A stretch of 64,000 nt of DNA from Motilibacter peucedani. GTDB lineage: Bacteria; Actinomycetota; Actinomycetes; Motilibacterales; Motilibacteraceae. Positions 61,728-64,000 of this stretch are shown one piece after another. The notes below the pieces were generated by a model. The model was not told where the DNA came from. It searched no databases and was given only the letters and a program-made list of their open reading frames with translations. The translations under genes and the position numbers were made by a program. Each line of letters opens with the position of its first letter. Position 1 is the stretch's first letter. The stretch covers positions 372,001-436,000 of the forward strand of contig NZ_RBWV01000011.1 in assembly GCF_003634695.1 (NCBI RefSeq). Direction: 5' to 3'.

Positions 61728-62162
61728 TCACTCCCAGTCGTCGCCCGCGTCGAGGCGCAGGTGCAGCAGGTCGGGCAGCGGGATCGACTCGCCGTCGCGA
61801 CCTCCCGCCCCGACGACCAGCGGAGGGTCCGACGGCGGGACGGTGACGCCGGTGAGGCGGGCCCGCAGCCCGCCCGGGACGCTGAGGATGTAGAAGGAGC
61901 CGTCCTCCCCCACCCCGAGTGTGCGGTTGCGGCGCAGGTACCAGCCGCGCAGGCCGGTGCGGTAGCGCGCGCGGCCGTCGTCGCCGCGGGCGGTGAGCTC
62001 GGTCGTGGGGATGCCCTGCCGGGTGGCCTCGGCGGCGAACCCCCGCAGCAGCTCCGCCGCCTGTGCGGCGTCGGCCCGCCGGCGCGCCTCGGCGGCTGCG
62101 GCCAGGTCGGTGGCCGCAGCCCGGCGCTGCTCCTGCCACGCCGACTGCTCCGGGTCGCTCAC
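61728..62162 (-). CDS. Hypothetical protein with helical N-terminus
   Basis: 144 residues. The N-terminal half is a charged Ala-rich helix (QEQRRAAATDLAAAAEARRR ADAAQAAELLRG in continuation), the C-terminal half contains YRTGLRGWYLRRNRTLGVGE and YILSVPGGLRARLTGVTVPP. No family was recognised. GTG (VSDPEQSAWQ) has no strong ribosome site. The gene is divergent from the DinB-like gene and is followed by the phosphatase on the same strand. Confidence 0.7.
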   Translation of the reverse strand: MSDPEQSAWQEQRRAAATDLAAAAEARRRADAAQAAELLRGFAAEATRQGIPTTELTARGDDGRARYRTGLRGWYLRRNRTLGVGEDGSFYILSVPGGLRARLTGVTVPPSDPPLVVGAGGRDGESIPLPDLLHLRLDAGDDWE

Positions 62163-62202
62163 GTCCTCGACGCTACCGCGCCGTCGGCGCCAGACTGGGC
62201 CC

Positions 62203-62868
62203 ATGGCGCCGGCCGAGGTGCTCGAGGACTGCTGGGACCGCGTGCTCCAGGCCGTGGCGCCGCTCGCCCCGCGCGACTTCCTGCGCCCGACGCTCGCCGA
62301 CGGCTGGTGCGTCGGCGACCTGCTGTTCCACCTGCTGCTCGACGCCCAGCGGGCGCTCGTCGCCTTCGCGACGCCGGCCGACGGGCCGCCGGACACCGAC
62401 CTGGTGTCCTACTGGGCACCGTTCCGCCCTGGGGAAGGCGACGGCGGCTACGGACACGCCCGGTTCGTCCGCGTCTCGTCCTCCGCCTACGCCTCGCCCA
62501 CGACGCTCGTGGAGCACCTGTCCACGACGACGCGGGCCGCGCTGCGCGCAGCGGCGGCGGCCGACCCCCAGGGCTGCCTCGAGACGCAGGGCGTGGTGCT
62601 CTCGACGGGCGACTTCGTCGCCACCCTGGTCGTCGAGGCGAGCGTGCACCACCTCGACCTGGTGGCGCACCTGCCGGAGGCCCCGGCGCCGAGCGCAGGG
62701 GGCCTCGCGCTGGTGCGGCGGGTGCTCGACGGCCTGCTCGGCTCCCCGCTCCCGACCGAGTGGTCCGACGAGGTCGCGGCGCTGAAGGGCACCGGACGAA
62801 CCGCCCTGGACGCGCACGACCGGGCGCTGCTCGGGACGGACTCGGGCAAGCTGCCGCTCTTCGGCTGA
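62203..62868 (+). CDS. DinB/mycothiol-dependent maleylpyruvate isomerase-like protein
   Basis: 221 residues. A helical DinB_2/MDMPI N-terminal domain: LEDCWDRVLQAVAPLAPRDF, TLADGWCVGDLLFHLLLDAQ and VVLSTGDFVATLVVEASVHH with the histidines that bind metal in this fold. Proteins of this group perform thiol-dependent isomerisation or detoxification, with mycothiol as cofactor in actinobacteria. No ribosome site is seen and a -10-like CAGACT lies just before the ATG, so it may be leaderless. Confidence 0.83.
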   Translation: MAPAEVLEDCWDRVLQAVAPLAPRDFLRPTLADGWCVGDLLFHLLLDAQRALVAFATPADGPPDTDLVSYWAPFRPGEGDGGYGHARFVRVSSSAYASPTTLVEHLSTTTRAALRAAAAADPQGCLETQGVVLSTGDFVATLVVEASVHHLDLVAHLPEAPAPSAGGLALVRRVLDGLLGSPLPTEWSDEVAALKGTGRTALDAHDRALLGTDSGKLPLFG

Positions 62869-62876
62869 TCCCGCTC

Positions 62877-62905
62877 TTGACAACGCTGCGTCACCTCAGC
62901 AGGTT
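62877..62905 (+). promoter_or_regulatory. Possible promoter of aldose epimerase gene
   Basis: TTGACA (62877-62882), a 17-nt spacer, then CAGGTT (62900-62905), a weak -10. It lies 67 nt upstream of the GTG start of the epimerase. Confidence 0.35.
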
Positions 62906-62972
62906 GAAGGACGCAACCCGCGGGCGCGCCGCCCGGGCGCGCTCGTGTCCGACGAGTGCGAGGAGTCCAGCA

Positions 62973-64000
62973 GTGACGCTAGACATTGCACCAGAGGAAG
63001 ACGGCAGGGCGGGCCAGCGGCTCGTCACCCGCAGGGCCGCCCTCGTGGCCGGCCTCGGCGCCGTCACAGGGGCGGCCGCCCTGGCCGGCGCACCGGCCGC
63101 CCAGGCGCAGAGCTCCCGCGGCGGCGGCGTGACCGTCAGCTGGGAGCCGTGGGGCACCTACATGGGCCAGACCATCCGGCGCTACACGCTCGCCAACCAG
63201 CACGGCATGGCCGTGCGCCTGCTGACCTACGGCGCGACGGTGCAGTCGCTCGACGTGCCCGACAAGCACGGCGAGGTCGCCAACGTCGCGCTCGGCTTCG
63301 ACAACCTGGCCGACTACGTCGCGAAGTCGCCCTACTTCGGCGCGACGATCGGGCGCTACGGCAACCGCATCCGCGCCGGGGGCTTCACGCTCGACGGCCA
63401 CACCTACCCGCTGCCGCTCAACAACGGGCTCGCCACGCTGCACGGCGGCTTCGTGGGCTGGGACAAGCTGGTCTGGAGCGCGTCGACCTTCACGACCAAG
63501 CGGGGCACGGGCGTGCTCTTCAGCCTGGTGAGCCCCGACGGCGACCAGGGCTTCCCCGGCACGGTGCACGCGACGGCGTCCTACGAGCTGACCTCGCAGG
63601 ACGACCTCGAGCTGCACTACACCGCCACGACGGACATGCCCACGGTCATCAACATGACCAACCACACCTACTTCAACCTGGGCGGTGAGGGCACGGGGAC
63701 GATCGAGGACCACCTGCTCAAGCTGAACGCGAGCCGCTACACGCCCGTGGACGTCAACCTCATCCCGACCGGCGCGCTGCCCTCGGTGCACGGCACGCCC
63801 TTCGACTTCACGACCAAGCACCAGATCGGCGAGCGCATCGACGCCGACGACGAGCAGCTGCACCTCGCCAACGGCGGCTACGACCACAACTGGGTGCTCG
63901 ACCGCTGGGACGGCACCCTCCAGCGTGCGGCCTGGCTGCGGGACCCCGACTCGGGGCGCACGATGATGGTCGAGACGACCGAGCCCGGCATCCAGTTCTA
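62973..64000 (+). CDS. galM: Secreted aldose 1-epimerase (partial, runs off window)
   Basis: About 342 codons are visible and the 3' end is outside the window. A twin-arginine-like signal (TRRAALVAGLGAVTGAAALA) precedes the galactose mutarotase fold: GMAVRLLTYGATVQSLDVPD, LGFDNLADYVAKSPYFGATI, GRYGNRIRAGGFTL, TLHGGFVGWDKLVW, INMTNHTYFNLGGEG with the catalytic histidine, and GGYDHNWVLDRWDG. It interconverts alpha and beta aldoses outside the cell. GTG follows GAGGAGTC. Catalytic residues of the core are intact in the visible part; the final glutamate is near the edge (VETTEPGIQF). Confidence 0.9.
   Translation, partial: MTLDIAPEEDGRAGQRLVTRRAALVAGLGAVTGAAALAGAPAAQAQSSRGGGVTVSWEPWGTYMGQTIRRYTLANQHGMAVRLLTYGATVQSLDVPDKHGEVANVALGFDNLADYVAKSPYFGATIGRYGNRIRAGGFTLDGHTYPLPLNNGLATLHGGFVGWDKLVWSASTFTTKRGTGVLFSLVSPDGDQGFPGTVHATASYELTSQDDLELHYTATTDMPTVINMTNHTYFNLGGEGTGTIEDHLLKLNASRYTPVDVNLIPTGALPSVHGTPFDFTTKHQIGERIDADDEQLHLANGGYDHNWVLDRWDGTLQRAAWLRDPDSGRTMMVETTEPGIQF

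Overview
The window is very GC-rich (roughly 70-75%), uses many GTG starts, has genes packed with 1-4 nt overlaps, and carries typical actinobacterial families (SigE-family and ECF41 sigma factors, DUF6458, DUF6204, MacS-type kinase, GerMN lipoprotein operon, SCO7613-type membrane protein). It also encodes flhA, a degenerate FlhF, a PilZ protein and a soluble chemoreceptor. The host is therefore most likely a motile, flagellated, aerobic actinomycete, perhaps of the Kineosporiales or Motilibacter type; the exact genus is inference. No prophage, insertion sequence, CRISPR array or plasmid module is visible.

Layout. 1-10.3 kb: a VKOR-like protein with an SDR, a DUF4396 membrane protein, two STAS proteins, a response regulator/kinase/GerMN-lipoprotein operon, an MFS exporter whose frame lacks a local stop, a BON protein, an ECF41 sigma factor with two matching promoters, DUF1059, hemerythrin and SnoaL-like proteins: a stress and redox region. 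10.6-19 kb: tRNA-Arg, small membrane proteins behind a SigB-like promoter, a TetR/reductase pair with a palindromic operator, a frameshifted alpha/beta hydrolase, a secreted Ig/RTX protein, and an epoxide hydrolase/SnoaL operon divergent from a MarR regulator. 19-31.4 kb: a LuxR-type ATPase regulator with a globin, secreted proteins, a GntR regulator, a SigE-family sigma factor with a membrane partner, a second globin, a secreted hydrolase, a VOC-GNAT fusion and a PadR/DUF6204 pair. 31.8-41 kb: motility block (chemoreceptor, flhA, flhF-like, PilZ, small membrane protein) interrupted by a 1021-residue secreted glycoside hydrolase. 41-64 kb: mostly housekeeping and signalling: a TPM-like protein, a second two-component system, TypA/BipA, a secreted glycosidase, a metallophosphoesterase, tRNA-Glu, tRNA-Asp and tRNA-Phe, NAD kinase, hemerythrin, carbonic anhydrase, a MacRS-like system, a SpoIIE-type phosphatase and the start of a secreted aldose 1-epimerase.

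The most interesting layer is regulatory. Two promoters at 7622 and 8526 fit the ECF41 consensus with identical 16-nt spacing and tie the sigma factor to a DUF1059 gene. A TGAGYA/TRCTCA palindrome occurs six times in front of secreted-protein, globin, sigma-factor and macS genes, suggesting one or two linked regulons. Clean palindromic operators sit beside the TetR, MarR and PadR genes. The FlhF-like protein has lost its P-loop lysine although it is encoded between flhA and a PilZ gene.
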